Assembly (NCBI GenBank): GCA_029215795.1
Contig: JARDYH010000007.1
Location: 90,969,263-91,033,262 of the forward strand
Length of the DNA: 64,000 bases
From: Anniella stebbinsi
Taxonomy: Eukaryota; Chordata; Lepidosauria; Squamata; Anniellidae
Direction: 5' to 3'
The position numbers and the translations under genes were made by a program. Shown one piece after another: positions 41,385-52,845 of this stretch (positions within the stretch are counted from its first letter, which is position 1; each line of letters opens with the position of its first letter). The notes under the pieces are model-generated. The model was not told the DNA's origin. It saw only the letters and a list, made by a program, of their open reading frames with translations, and did not search any database.

Positions 41385-41785
41385 GCTGTCCTTAGAAATT
41401 TGCACTTATTCAGATGTTGAGATAAAATCTTCCAATCAAAAATGGCTAAATTAGAGAAACATGAACACAAAAATGTGTATATTAGTGCAAATGTTCAAAA
41501 ATGCATATTGGATGAGGAAATTTGCTTGCAAAAAAGAGCTTCGTCTATTGGCCGGCATAAAAATGTAATAAATAAATAAATAATAAAATATTGCTATATA
41601 TATATATATATATATATAGGCACATATTAGAAGAAGTGTGCACAAAATTCATGCAAATTTTCCTGCAATCCTTTTTCTTTCTTTCTTTCTTTCTTTCTTT
41701 CTTTATTTTAAAAAAACTGTCAACATTTGGGAAGAACCAAATTTAAGACTGGAAAAAGGCGAAACTGAAACGGACAAATTCATCC
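41385..41785. repeat. A/T-rich word repeat with LINE tail and microsatellites inside
   Basis: Words of the form 'aaaaatgtgtatattagtgc' and 'aatgttcaaaaatgcatatt' recur. Similar text occurs at 1060-1210, 12540-12870, 16600-16740 and 48650-48750. A LINE tail ('aaatgtaataaataaataaa') lies at about 41530-41592. A TA microsatellite is at 41594-41618 and a CTTT one at about 41673-41704. Confidence 0.6.
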
Positions 41786-42145
41786 ATCTGTAGCCCAGAC
41801 TGCATAAACAGTGTTCTCAACTGAGGGCCAAACTAAAGTGACATTAATCACATGAGAAGCCCTTCCATGTGTGTTTATATCAGTCAATGTAGGGAGTAGT
41901 GGAAGGGCGCATGCACTGGACTGGGACCATGGTGTGAGGGGGGGGGAAACCATGCAAGGGTTAATGACGTTAAGGTGTGTACTTGCATTGACAACTGACA
42001 GAATGCCGGTCCAAGCTAGGAGAAGGATGTGAAGATCAAGTCTGTTGGCGGCAGCAGATTGGTGATAGGTTCTCGGAGAGGTGAAGGGGATTCGTTGAGC
42101 CCATTGTTTCCCATGGCATAGATCTGCTGGGAAGTTGACCACACC

Positions 42146-42290
42146 TATGCCAGATCTACACCAAGCAGGATATAGCAGGATGGGCCCCAACATTGCAGTT
42201 CAATACCGGTATTAAGCAGTAGGGTAGCTCCTGCCTTTTATATGCCGCTTTCCTATTGCTATATCCTGTTTGGTGTAGATATGGCCTTAG
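42146..42290. mobile_element. MITE, GGCCAGATCTACACC family, nested in LINE
   Basis: 'gccagatctacaccaagcag' pairs with 'ctgtttggtgtagatatggc'; inside is 'gggccccaacattgcagttc'. It sits where the 52040-52765 LINE copy is continuous. Confidence 0.8.
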
Positions 42291-42718
42291 AATACTGTAT
42301 ACAGTTCTAGTGACTGTACCCTTAAAAAAAAGGATATTGTAGAGTTGGAAACAGTGCAGAAAAGGGGCAACCAAAATGGTCAAGAGGCTGGAGCAAAGAG
42401 GAAAGGGTACAACATCTGGAACTGTCCAGCTTAGAAAAGAGGCAAGTAAGTGGAGCTGTGATAGAGGCATACAAAATTATGCATGGTGTGAAAAATGTGG
42501 AGACTCCCCGCCACTTCTTCCATAATACTAGAACCCAATGAGGTCATCCCATGAAGCTGATTGGTGGAAAGCTCAGGAAGATAAAGGGAAATCCTTTGTC
42601 ACACAGTACGTAGTTATACTATGGAATTCACTTCCACAAGATGTCGTGTTGGCCACAAACTTGGATGGCTTTAGAAGGGGGTTGGACAAATCCATGGAGG
42701 AGAAGGTGCTCAATGGCT

Positions 42719-42915
42719 TAGGGTGACCAGATAAAATCCAGGTCAGGGCTCATGTAACTTTAACAGTTGTAGAGAAAAGGAAATTTCAGCCAGTGTCATT
42801 TGTATGCAATTAGTTCCTGGTGAAATTCCCTCTTCATCACAACAGTTAAAGGTGCAGGGGCCCTGCTTTCTTTTGTATATGGTCACTCTAGTATAGTGCC
42901 TGCACCTTTAACTAT
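42719..42915. mobile_element. Half copy of the 320-bp TAGGGTGACCATATG MITE
   Basis: It contains the left end and middle ('ttaacagttgtagagaaaag', 'ggtgaaattccctcttcatc', 'tatatggtcactctagtata') but ends after 'cctttaactatg'. Confidence 0.75.
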
Positions 42916-43080
42916 GTGCTCCCTCTAGTATCAGAGGCCATATGCCTGTCTACACCAGTTGCTGGGGAATACGGGCAGGAGGATGTTTCTGGGTTTCTCA
43001 TGGGTGTATGAACAGAATGCTGGACTTGATGGACCCTGGTCTGATCCAGCAGGGCTCTTCTTATGTTCCTACCTGGAGAA

Positions 43081-43736
43081 GCCAGGATCAGATCTGGGAC
43101 CTTCTGCATGCAACACATGTGCTCTACCGCTGAGCTACAGCCTCATGCATAGTTTGGCCATGTTTTACTGGTGGTGGTGGACTGCTGCACTTAGCTTGGT
43201 GGATCATGAGCCATACAAGCCAGGCCTACACTCAAGTGGATGACCAAATATCAGGGAGCACAGCTGACACATCCAAACCAAATCAAGACTAAGGATCCAT
43301 TTCATTTTTCATTTGCACTCAGGTGTGCACACCCTGACTACAAAGTGCCTGGTTGGTTGGTTGGTTTGTTAGCATTAAATGTGAAGTGCACACTACTGTA
43401 TTGGGGGGGGGGCACTCATCTCTTTAAAATTCACACAGGCTGGGCAGGCAGGGAGTGGGGCTGATCCCTTCCCAACTGCTGATCTCATCCTTTTGAACAG
43501 GTTCTAATTTAGCAACCCATAGCAAGCATTTACTGTGCTAATTAACAGCAATTTATATACCAGCTCTTTGTAAATTAGTGATTAGCTCCTGGGGTATCCT
43601 ACAGATCCAGACCTCCTCCCCCGACTCCCTCATCCACCATCTCTTCTATGGAGTTTAGCATTTATGCAAGGGAAGCAATTGTTCTTAATTATTCCATTTG
43701 TGTGTTTTTGTTAAAATAAATAAATAAATAAGATGC
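43081..43736. other. Intergenic stretch with SINE remnant
   Basis: About 43085-43142 contains, on the minus strand, a tRNA-like A/B box pair ('ggctgtagctcagcggtaga' and 'gaaggtcccagatctgatcc'). The rest is unassigned. 'aaataaataaata' at about 43715-43730 precedes the hAT element. Confidence 0.55.
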
Positions 43737-43744
43737 TTATTTAG

Positions 43745-45419
43745 TAGGGGTGTGCACGGACCCCCCGGATCGGATTGGGACCCGGATCGGGACCTCCAAT
43801 TTTGTGCCGGACCGGTTCGGACAAAATCGGAGGCCCCCCGGACCGGATCGAGTCCGATCCCGACCCAAAAATCGTACATTTTTGGATCGGCCGCCATTTT
43901 TTTCCCCATAGACTTGCATTGCAATGCAAGTCTATGAGGAAAAAATGGCGGCGGGTGGGTAAGGGGGGGCCTAACTCCCTCCCCCCCCGGGGCCGTCCGC
44001 TGTGGACGGCCCCGGCAGGAAAACCCCCTCCCCCGCGCTCCCTACCCCCCCTGGGGCCGCCTGCTTCCATCCGCTGGCGCCCGCGGATGGAAGCGGACGG
44101 CTCCGGGGGGGGGGGGGGAAGCCCCCTTCCCCGCCACTTACCTTCTCAGCCCATCCGGCGCCGGCGGCTACTACCAGCGGGCTCCGCGGCCTACCCCCTC
44201 CCCCCTCCGCGCACCCCCTCCTCCCCTCCACGCACCCCCTCCTTACCTTCCCGGCCCGGTGGCTCCCGTCCGGCGCCGGCGCCTACTACTTCCAGCAGAC
44301 TCCGCGGCCTGCTCTAGAGTAGCGCGCCGGGTGATGACATCACCCGGCGCGCCATCCTAGAGCAGGCCGCGGAGCCTGCTGGGAGTAGTAGGCGCCGGCG
44401 CTGGACGGGAGCCGCCGGGCCGGGCAGGTAAGGGCCCCCCTCCCCCCTCCGCGCGCCCCCTCCTCCCCTCCACGCACCCCCTCCTTACCTTCCCGGCCCG
44501 GCGGCTCCCGTCCGGCGCCGGCGCCTACTACTTCCAGCAGGCTCCGCGGCCTGCTCTAGAGTAGCGCGCCGGGTGATGACATCACCCGGCGCGCCATCCT
44601 AGAGCAGGCCGCGGAGCCTGCTGGGAGTAGTAGGCGCCGGCGCCGGACGGGAGCCGCCGGGCCGGGCAGGTAAGGGCCCCCCTCCCCCCTCCCCCCTCCG
44701 CGCGCCCCCTCCTCCCCTCCACGCACCCCCTCCTTACCTTTCCGGCCCGGCGGCTCCCGTCCGGCGCCGGCGCCTACTACTTCCAGCAGGCTCCGCGGCC
44801 TGCTCTAGAGTAGCGCGCCGGGTGATGACATCACCCGGCGCGCCATCCTAGAGCAGGCCGCGGAGCCTGCTGGGAGTAGTAGGCGCCGGCGCCGGACGGG
44901 AGCCGCCGGGCCGGAAAGGTAAGGGCCCCCCTCCCCCCTCCGCGCGCCCCCTCCTCCCCTCCACACACCCCCTCCTTACCTTCCCGGCCCGGTGGCTCCC
45001 GTCTGGCACCGGCGCCTACTACTACCAGCAGGCTCCGCGGCCTGCTCTAGAGTAGCGCGCCGGGTGATGACATCACCCGGCGCGCCACCCTAGAGCAGGC
45101 CGCGGAGCCTGCTAGTAGTAGTAGGCGCCGGCGCCGGACGGGAGCCACCGGGCCGAGAAGGTAAGTGCCCCCCTCCTCCCCCCCCCGCTGTCCACTTTCA
45201 TCGGCGGGCGCCCGCTGGCGCCCGCCAATGGAAGCGGCGGTGGGCGCCAGTGGGCGCCCGCCGATCCGCCGATCCGCCGAACCGGTTCGGAGCTTTTTCG
45301 GACCGGTTCGGATTGGATCGGCCGATCCAGCTGCGGGATCGGAAATCGGATAATTTATCCGATTTCCCACTGGACCGGACTCGGATCGTGGATCGGGTCC
45401 GATCCAGTGCACATCCCTA
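43745..45419. mobile_element. GC-rich hAT-like non-autonomous element with tandem hairpins (copy 2)
   Basis: A 1675-bp element with ends TAGGGGTGTGCAC and GTGCACATCCCTA and a perfect 8-bp duplication TTATTTAG (43737-43744 and 45420-45427). The outer ~350 bp at each side are nearly identical to copy 1 (6816-8382), including 'ttgcattgcaatgcaagtct' and the GACCGGTTCGG repeats. The core has four hairpin units centred near 44337, 44577, 44826 and 45067. Compared with copy 1 the first spacer block is shortened and one spacer has an extra CCCCCCT. No transposase is present. Confidence 0.92.
44220..45165. repeat. Tandem array of four ~240-bp hairpin units (copy 2)
   Basis: Units repeat every 240-249 bp with the centre GGTGATGACATCACC intact in all four. 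Arms contain CTCTAGAGTAGCGCGCCGGG and its complement. Spacers are 'gggcccccctcccccctccg' plus 'ctccacgcaccccctcctta'. Confidence 0.88.
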
Positions 45420-45536
45420 TTATTTAGCTCCCTTCCTCATTGTTTACATTTGCTTCGCAATTTTTCCAAGCACAAAAAGCATGAGTCTATCCTTTTTTTA
45501 ATGCCCTGATTGCCAAATGGAAAGGACAGCCCAACT

Positions 45537-46107
45537 CATTGGCCCTTTCTGCACCGGCCATTTTTTGAGGGGCTGCCCCTGCCTGATCGTGGAGAGTCTG
45601 TATGATGCACAGAGCATCCCTCAAGCAGGCAGGGGCCGCCCTCCATTTTCCAGGGAGTTCAGGGAATGCTATTATCCCAGTTCATTCCTAGCTCCCGGGA
45701 GGGCAGTGAGATGGGCAACTGGTGTGGGCGCCCATCCCTGGTGCAGCCGTGCTTACCTGCGAGTAAGTGCGGCTGCACTGATGGCCAAGGAGCCGCACCG
45801 CGCAGCTCCAAAGCCATCCGGAGGGGGGGACATTGAAATCACTATCCCCAGGATGGCGGGGGGAGGGGTGCGATGCATGCAGGGTTTTAAAAAAAATTAA
45901 CTAACCTTTTACACACAAGCACTCGTGCGTACCTCCACGGATCTTTTTTAAAAAAACAAATGGCTGGCGCGACTTGCGGCAGCCCAGGAGAAGCCCCGGG
46001 CCGTCACATTCTGGTGCAGCCTCTGCGTGCCAGACCCGGAAGTGGTTACTTCCTGGTTTCCCCGCTTCCCGCCCTCTCCGCCCCTATGGTGCAGAAAGGG
46101 CCTTTGT
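45537..46107. mobile_element. Foldback element, GGCCCTTTCTGCACC ends
   Basis: 'ttggccctttctgcaccggc' at the left is complementary to 'ggtgcagaaagggcctttg' at the right. Its inner sequence includes 'gtgcttacctgcgagtaagt', comparable with the element at 15110-15620. Confidence 0.7.
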
Positions 46108-46387
46108 CTTCTTGCCATTTCTCCCTATCCAAAATTCATTTTCTATTGCTTTTGCATTGATGGGGATGGGGGTTGGGACGTTGCTGGGACAAAGAAGGGT
46201 AGAAAGTTTAACCATAATCTACAAACTATCAGGAAACAGATGCCATTGGACAGCTTTCTCCTACCTAGCACCCCCACCCCAAATGTTTTGGACTACAACT
46301 CCCAGCTTTCCTGACCAATAGCCAAGCTCTCCAGGGCTGAAGGGAGATGAAGTTCAAAACAATTCTGGTGGTTCTTGAGTAACAAGT

Positions 46388-46512
46388 TTTTGTTTTAGGA
46401 TGTTTTAATGCAGTTTTAATAATATTTGTCATGTTTTAATTAGTTTTATGTATTTTATCATGTTGTTGTTCCCCGCCTCGATCTAGACGGAGAGGCGGGT
46501 AAGAAATAAATC

Positions 46513-46551
<39 letters not shown>

Positions 46552-46552
46552 G
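46388..46552 (+). mobile_element. LINE 3' end with ATT tail
   Basis: 'gttgttccccgcctcgatct' and 'agacggagaggcgggtaaga' form the stem seen reversed at 9255-9290. It is followed by (ATT)n at 46511-46552. Confidence 0.85.
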
Positions 46553-47850
46553 TGTGTTTTGTGTGCAAGGGTTGTGCTGTCATTGGAGGTGAAGCAGTGA
46601 ACGGGTCCAGATGATACTTCAGATTCTTAGATCTGATTCATTTATTTTTTCCCAAGGAGCCAGTGATGGGGTTGGGCATGGAGCCATTGGCCAAGAGGAT
46701 CAGGTACTAGCCCAAAGTAGCCTCAGTTCCAAACCCAGGCCTAACGGAAGGCTGAGATGCTGTCCTAAACCTTTGACTCGGAATAAGGATCTTGGAACAA
46801 GAAGTTTGCTCTGTTCTGCATTAATCCAGCCACATTTGCTGTAATGTGCCTGGTTCTGGACACCAACATTTAAGAAGGATGTTGACACAATCAATGGAGA
46901 TTGTAGTGGAGAACTGAACTACTTTTCTTCCCACAAGGGACAATAAAATACCCAGTATCTTTCCCCCAAAATGAGTGGGAAAGCAATGGAGGTAGGTAGA
47001 CATTTTGATTAAGGAAGGAATGGAAAGGGTTGATCAGTTCCTCCCATCCAGTGACCCAGGTGAAATGGATGTCCCTTTCCTCAGATTGTCTTGCTGTGGC
47101 TGAGTGATCTGGGCCAGGATCTTTGGAGCTAATTTAAGCAAATCCCAATGGCTTGTCCGTCTCTTGTGGGATTATTGACTTTTCTATTTGTGCCATATTA
47201 TGCACTACTTTTGAAACTCACATCCATTTCAAAACTAGTGAGCATGGCGGGTTGTAGGGAGCTTCTGTTCCTGAAAGTCTACCCCCCCACACACACACAC
47301 ACCTTGAATGCACAGAATAATTTTAAACCTGACCCTCTTGTTTCAAACTGGGAACCCACCTTTAATCTAAGCCAAGGTATTTTATCACAATGAAATAACA
47401 AACCATCATATTTTAGAATCATAGGTTTATCATGTGATCAATAAACCACAGTTTAGTGGTTGAGGTGTCAGACTATGGCATGGGAGACCCATGGTCAAAT
47501 CAATGCTCTATTATGGAACAAATTGGGTGATTTGGGATCAGTCCCTATCTCTGAGCATCACCTACCCCACAGGATTGCCAAGGTTGAGATCTTTGGAGGA
47601 AGCGTGGGATTGAAAAATGCAATAATAAATAATAACATTAATAAATGATAACACGATGGGTTGAATCCATCCTTAGCAAGAACAGAATGTTACCAGTCGC
47701 TCAACACACTGAAACTTAACTAAACTAGCCAGAGAAAGGCAATCATATCTGAAAGACCTGCTTCTAAGAGAGTGTTCCCATGGTGTACAGAATCATTTCC
47801 TTTGTCCCATCTCTGTCTGTGGTCAAGCAGGTCCCCCCCCCCTGATTTTT
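46553..47850. other. Intergenic stretch, mostly unassigned
   Basis: About 46785-46900 resembles a CR1-type ORF2 fragment on the + strand ('gtaatgtgcctggttctgga', 'aagaaggatgttgacac'). Otherwise no gene or repeat is recognised. Confidence 0.5.
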
Positions 47851-47879
47851 GAAGCATTATAGAAACCAGCAGGACATGG

Positions 47880-48360
47880 TTATCAGAGGTGACAGTGGGG
47901 CCCAGGGAGAGCGCACATCACAAGCAGTGCCTCTATCAAGCCACCTCCACTTCTCTGAAAAAGACTCTCCCACATCATGACCTTTTTGCGCAAGGGTGTT
48001 CTTTTGGGCAATGGATGCCACTTCCCCACTCTGTCTCTCCTTCGACCCCCATAATCCCTCCTCATCAGCAAGTCTGTTTGCTTCTACAAAGGAGCCAGCA
48101 GCAGTGAAGACTGAAGGGGGTCGCAGGCCGGTAACACTCAGGCGATGCCTCCGGAGAATCTCGCTCAAGATGACAACGATGCTCCTGGAGCAAAATTGCA
48201 GCTGACATCTTGTGCCACTGATGCCCGTTCAGAGGAAAGAAATGGTAATTGAGCCTGGCAAGCCGGCCGTGGCTTCCTCGTGGCTCTCTGCAATTAATGG
48301 TGTTAACTCGCATTGACACCTGAGAAACCACGGCGGGATGCAGGAGGCCACCGGACATGG
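47880..48360. other. Unique stretch, possible conserved non-coding DNA
   Basis: No repeat family recurs here. The part around 48160-48350 has homeodomain-like ATTA/TAAT words ('gaaatggtaattgagcctgg', 'ctctgcaattaatggtgtta'). No ORF looks coding. The function is unknown; the CNE idea is inference. Confidence 0.3.
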
Positions 48361-49499
48361 ATGTTCAAGTTCCTGTTACTGTCATGGAATAGTAAGAGGT
48401 TTCTGATGGACTGAGGAGAACAGGAGAAAAGGCCTTACGGAGTATCCAAATGACCTGAGAATGGGATACGCCAAACTTCTCTTTCAGAATGTGATTAGCA
48501 GGTGAATCCAAGGGCATCTCAGGTGGGGAAGACGTTACTTAGTGGGAACATGGGGAGGGAGGGGGGACCACAGGAGTTTTTCTGAGGGAGGGGGCAAAGC
48601 TGCACAGTGCTCTGGGAGAGTAACTTGCACGCATAGAGTGCGCTAGGGTGTTTTCTAGGGATGGATGAAAGTGTCGTTTCCTTGTCTCCTGCATTTGGAT
48701 TTTTGAAACTTCTGTTTCTTTCCTTCCTGAACATGAAGAAATGTGCAAATCTTGGTAAATTCTATGGAGTCCTATGGAATGATTTAATTATCCTAATAAA
48801 TGTAATGGTTAGAGGCACTAAATGACTTTGGAAATAATCTCAGATAATAAATGTATTAAGAAATGAAGATTATTCCACGATGTTGATTTGTATTGGTGCA
48901 TATATATATATATATATATATATGAACCCATCTGTGCCAGCCAAATTCAACAGGTACAACTATTCCTAGCATGGAAAGGATGATGTTGTACCCGCCTGCC
49001 ATGTAGCTGTTAAAGAAGAGGAGCCTGACCGAAAAAAGAGGTGGCAACCCAAATAGATGAATATGTAAGGATTCAAACTCAGACTTTTCAGAGTTGTGCA
49101 CTCCAAGCCCTGGGCTTATATGGAATCTACGAAACTCATCCAATGGCATTCAGGGTCCCTGCTCCTCTGACTTGCCCTGGCCCTCTGTGACGTCAGGGCA
49201 GCGCAGCCAATCACCACTAGCCACAAATATCTCTTAAAGAGACCAGCAGTAACTCCTCTCAGGGGTGCCACAAAAGATGGCACAAGCAGCCCCTCCCTGA
49301 GCAGTCTTTGTCATGACACTCTGTCACAAAAGACAGATGAACATTCTCACGGCTCCGGCATAGGTCAACCGCACTGCTCTACAAATTTCTCCATAGCGGT
49401 TTTTTTTGGGGGGGAGGGGTTTACCCTCAATCAAACTGCTTTCCGCGCTTTTCATTCCTGCCTGCTCCCCCCTCACCCACGACCCTTGTCCCTTTCCCC
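48361..49499. other. Intergenic stretch
   Basis: About 48655-48780 holds a fragment of the 'gggatggatgaaa' A/T-rich repeat. A TA microsatellite is at 48898-48922. The remainder is unassigned. Confidence 0.55.
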
Positions 49500-49700
49500 T
49501 CCACCCACCTCAGCTTTAATCATGCGAGATGTGGCAGCTTCTGCTTGTATCTCCTAATTGCAAAATTAAGGCCGTACCTGGAGAATGCCGCTGCAATGGC
49601 AAAATTAAATTATTCAAATGATGCCAGGCTATTAATTATGCATGTCCTTCAAATCTTTCATCTCCTGATAAGCTTCTGCAGCTTGGGGGTGGCGGGAGCG
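49500..49700. promoter_or_regulatory. Candidate conserved non-coding element
   Basis: A repeat-free stretch dense in homeodomain/POU-like words: 'gcaaaattaaattattcaaa', 'ctattaattatgcatgtcc' (ATTAATTATGCAT at 49631-49643). It looks like the developmental enhancers found in gene deserts, but there is no direct evidence of conservation. Confidence 0.35.
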
Positions 49701-50034
49701 AATGGAGCACACACACACAAAACTCCTAAAACTAAAAAAAGAAAAGAAAAACAGACAAAAGTTGAGGGCGGAGGGAGTCTTTGGGATTTAATGAGGCGGA
49801 AGCAAGCCTGGAGAAGGGGTATCGGTAGGACATAGATGTTGCCGACACAATTCACAACCGAGGCAACGCTTGCGCTGTTTGGCTCGTTCCTGAGACAAGC
49901 TTACAATGGGCGCGATCAAGCCTACGAGAAGCACTTGTTCAAAGTCACATTGAGTTCAATGGCAGAGAATGAATATTCGCTCATTTCCATAAGATCTTAC
50001 TTGCTGTGTCAGGTCTCCCTCAACGGGTCTCTCC

Positions 50035-50345
50035 ACCACCAGATATGCAGTTGATGGGCATGTGGGATGAGGGCTTCTTGTGCATGGTGGCCAGAATGTG
50101 GAACTCTCTGCCTCAGGAGGTTCGCTTGCTGCCTCCCTGCTGGCATTTGTGCTGGCATGTCTTTGGCCTGGGTGGTATTGTTCATGGCATGGCCCTAGTC
50201 TGGTCTTCTTCTCTGTCTTTTTTCTGCCATGGCCTTGTTCATCATCTTGTCCTTTTTTTTTCCACAGCAGGCAACACTTTCCACCGCACACACAGTAATG
50301 CTGTGACCAGAACTTATACCTCACCTACAACCCCATTACTACTTG
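50035..50345 (+). mobile_element. LINE ORF2 C-terminal fragment
   Basis: It reads VARMWNSLPQEVRLLPPCWH on the + strand in the usual ORF2-end context, then degenerates. Confidence 0.55.
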
Positions 50346-50454
50346 AGATGTGAGGATACATGGGCTTTTTCTTCTGTCCTATATTATTCTCTTTATCTTT
50401 AAAATTCTTGCTCCTACGCAAGCATGTGCGCTCACTGCATATATGTCTGGCACA

Positions 50455-50665
50455 GTGGAGGCGGGTGGCTCCGATGTCAATGGGACGGTGAATCCGCTCC
50501 AGGCTTCAGTTAGAACCAGTCAGAAATGTAAAGGAACCATCCAAGGTGCTGCACAGAGTCAGACCCTTGCTTTGCACCTTGGATAACTCCTTTAGAGTTC
50601 TGATTGAAACCCGGAGTGGATTCATCGTCCCACTGACATCGGAGCCATCGGCCTCCACTGATATG
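50455..50665. mobile_element. Palindromic MITE, GGNGGCTCCGATGTCA family
   Basis: 'ggcgggtggctccgatgtca' pairs with 'tgacatcggagccatcggcc'; 'tccaaggtgctgcac' pairs with 'tttgcaccttgga'. Members: 8755-8890, 36575-36665, 61911-63036 (split) and a piece at 2403-2470. Confidence 0.8.
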
Positions 50666-50669
50666 GCAC

Positions 50670-50848
50670 GATTCTCCAGGAAAATGCTCCTGAAATATAG
50701 GAAGATACTGAGTCAGGCCACTAGTCCATGCATCTAGCTCAGAACGGTCCACACTTTTGGGCAAGGCACTTCCCTGGCCCTCTCTGGCAAGGGTGAGGAA
50801 TGAATCCGGCAGCTTCAGCATGTGTTCTACCACTGTGGTGGGACCTGA
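50670..50848 (-). mobile_element. SINE remnant (reversed)
   Basis: 'gatactgagtcaggccacta', 'gtccatgcatctagctcaga' and 'gaatgaatccggcagcttca' match the body of the 26575-26772 SINE, with a decayed tRNA part. Confidence 0.6.
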
Positions 50849-50911
50849 GCATCTAACATTATTCCAGGCTATTGAAGGAAATTGGGGGGTGGGACACACC
50901 AGCCCCTAGTT
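50849..50911 (+). repeat. Direct repeat, first copy
   Basis: 63 bp starting 'gcatctaacattattccagg' and ending 'accagcccctagtt', nearly identical to 51591-51652. Confidence 0.9.
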
Positions 50912-50954
50912 GGCTTTTTTAAAGGTAAGCAAATAAATATAGTTTCTTTTTCAA

Positions 50955-51136
50955 GAGAGCCCTGTCCTGTTTTATATCTGCTCACTCTAGTATAGTTCCT
51001 GCAGCTTTAACTGCTGTGATGAAGAGGGAATTTCACCAGGTGCTGCATGCCTACAAATGGCACCTGCTGAAATTCCCTTTTCAATACAACTGTTAAAAAT
51101 ACAAGAGCCCTGTCCCCCTTTTCATATAGTCACCCT
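50955..51136. mobile_element. Half copy of the 320-bp TAGGGTGACCATATG MITE
   Basis: It holds the right half: 'tatctgctcactctagtata', 'tgatgaagagggaatttcac' and 'ttcatatagtcaccctt'. The left half is absent. Confidence 0.75.
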
Positions 51137-51590
51137 TGATTCCTGTGTGTGGGAAGGGGAGATTTAAATCTTCCCTCTCAGCAACTTGCTTTCTGAAATT
51201 CACCCCCAAAAGGAAAGCCCAAGAAAAACCTCCCCGTTTTTAGGTCCTGCATGGGGAGTGGGGGAGGAGGCAAATTTCAGAAGACAAGTGATGTGGGGGT
51301 GGGAGGAAGGTTTGAATCTCCTGGTCCTAGTCCATATTGGAGCTCTGCTTGCATACTTACGAGTAAAGAAGAAGAGAGGATCCGCTGCGTGCTATTGTGC
51401 AGTCTGACCCTCAATCTCCCATGCCCAATATGGGATTTCAGGGAAGGTAGTTGATTTTTTTCTGCTACATGCAAACCTACCTGGTGAACAATTTTAGGAT
51501 TAGTTGATCCCATTGGAAGCTGACCTTGTTGATCTGGCATATCAAACAGCTCCTAGGTCATTAAATGATTTGCCTTCAGCCATTTTTGAT

Positions 51591-51652
51591 GCATCTAACA
51601 TTATTCCAGGCTATCGAAGGAAATTGGGGGGGGCACACACCAGCCCCTAGTT
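51591..51652 (+). repeat. Direct repeat, second copy
   Basis: 62 bp nearly identical to 50849-50911, 742 bp away. It differs by one T/C and around the G run. Confidence 0.9.
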
Positions 51653-52039
51653 TCCTTTCCAAAACATCCTCTCTCGCTCATCAGTTTAATAGGATCTATC
51701 CTAGGCTTTGGGTAAGGAGGGGTCATGTGGTGAGAGAAGTGGGAAATTAATGAATCTTCCAGTCCCTTAATGGTACCCCATGGCATCCTCCAAGCAAAGA
51801 TTTACTTAGGCTCAAATGACAGTGAGAAATTGCTGATGTAACAGAAAAGCCCATGCCAGGATCGCTGGGGGAATCGTCAGCTGCCTCTGCCAAAGAGCCT
51901 TCTGCAGTCACAGACTGATGGAATGGCCTCAACGGGAAATGAGGAAGTGGAAGGGTTGCCTCGCCTCCTCCTTAATTTTTTTTCCCCATGCCAACGTTAT
52001 ATTTGTTTATGCCATAAATTCCTGGATGCAGCCCTAGGT

Positions 52040-52765
52040 GTGTGCTTGCGTTTTCTACTGCCAGAATGGAGGACCAAGCTAGGAGAAGGATGCAAAGATC
52101 ATGTCTGCCTGAAGATTGGCAAGAGGATCTTAGAGAGCTGGAGGTGATACAATGGGTACATGGTTTCCCATCAAGTGGGTCTACTGGGAAGTGGACCACA
52201 TTGAGAATACTGTATACTGTTCTGGTCAATATCCCCCCCCCAAAAAAAAGGTTATTGTAGAGTTGGAGAAAGGGCAGAAAAGGGCAACAAAAATGGTCAA
52301 GGGGTTGGAACAACTCCCGTATGAGGAAGGGTTACAACTTCTGGGATTGATTAGTTTAGAAAAGAAGCAAGTGAGAGGAGACATGGTAGAGATGTACAAA
52401 ATTATGCATGGTGTGGAAAACATTCGCGTAGGGAGACCTTTTTCTCCCTCTCGCATAATACTAGAACCCAGTGGGGTCATCCCATGAAGCTGATTAGTGG
52501 GAGATTCAGGACAGATAAAAGGAAGGACATCTTCACACAACACACAGTTAAACTATGGGATTCACTTCCACAAGATGTAGTGATGGCCACCCATTTGGAT
52601 GGCTTTGAAAGGCAGTTAGACAAATTCCTGTAGGAGAAGGCTATCAATGGCTGTGGGTCCTGATGGCTCTATGCTACCTTTAGTATCAAAGGCAGCATTT
52701 CTATTTATAGTACCAGTTGCTGGGGAACATGGGCAGGAGAGTGCTGTTGCACTTATATCCTGCTT
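52040..52765 (+). mobile_element. LINE 3' part (CR1/L2 type)
   Basis: On the + strand it reads KGQKRATKMVKGLEQLPYEE, LISLEKKQVRGDMVEMYKIM and, in another frame, WDSLPQDVVMATHLDGFERQ-like text. It ends 'gttgctggggaacatgggca', 'ggagagtgctgttgcac'. It is an uninterrupted reference for the broken copy at 41980-43080. Confidence 0.85.
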
Positions 52766-52845
52766 GCGGGTTTTTAATTTTTGCAGATTTTTAATTTTAA
52801 AAGAATGCAAGATGGAACAGACTTAAGTGAATGTGTGTGTAAGTG

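Larger units (their letters stand above)
41980..43080 (+). mobile_element. LINE 3' part (CR1/L2 type) with two nested MITEs
   Basis: The text 'agaatgccggtccaagctag...gggaagttgaccacac' and 'agaatactgtatacagttct' aligns with the uninterrupted copy at 52040-52765. Coding remnants include WNSLPQDVVLATNLDGFRRG and LDKSMEEKVLNGLG. A GATCTACACC-family MITE splits it at about 42146-42290. A TAGGGTGACCA half MITE lies at 42719-42915. Confidence 0.8.
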
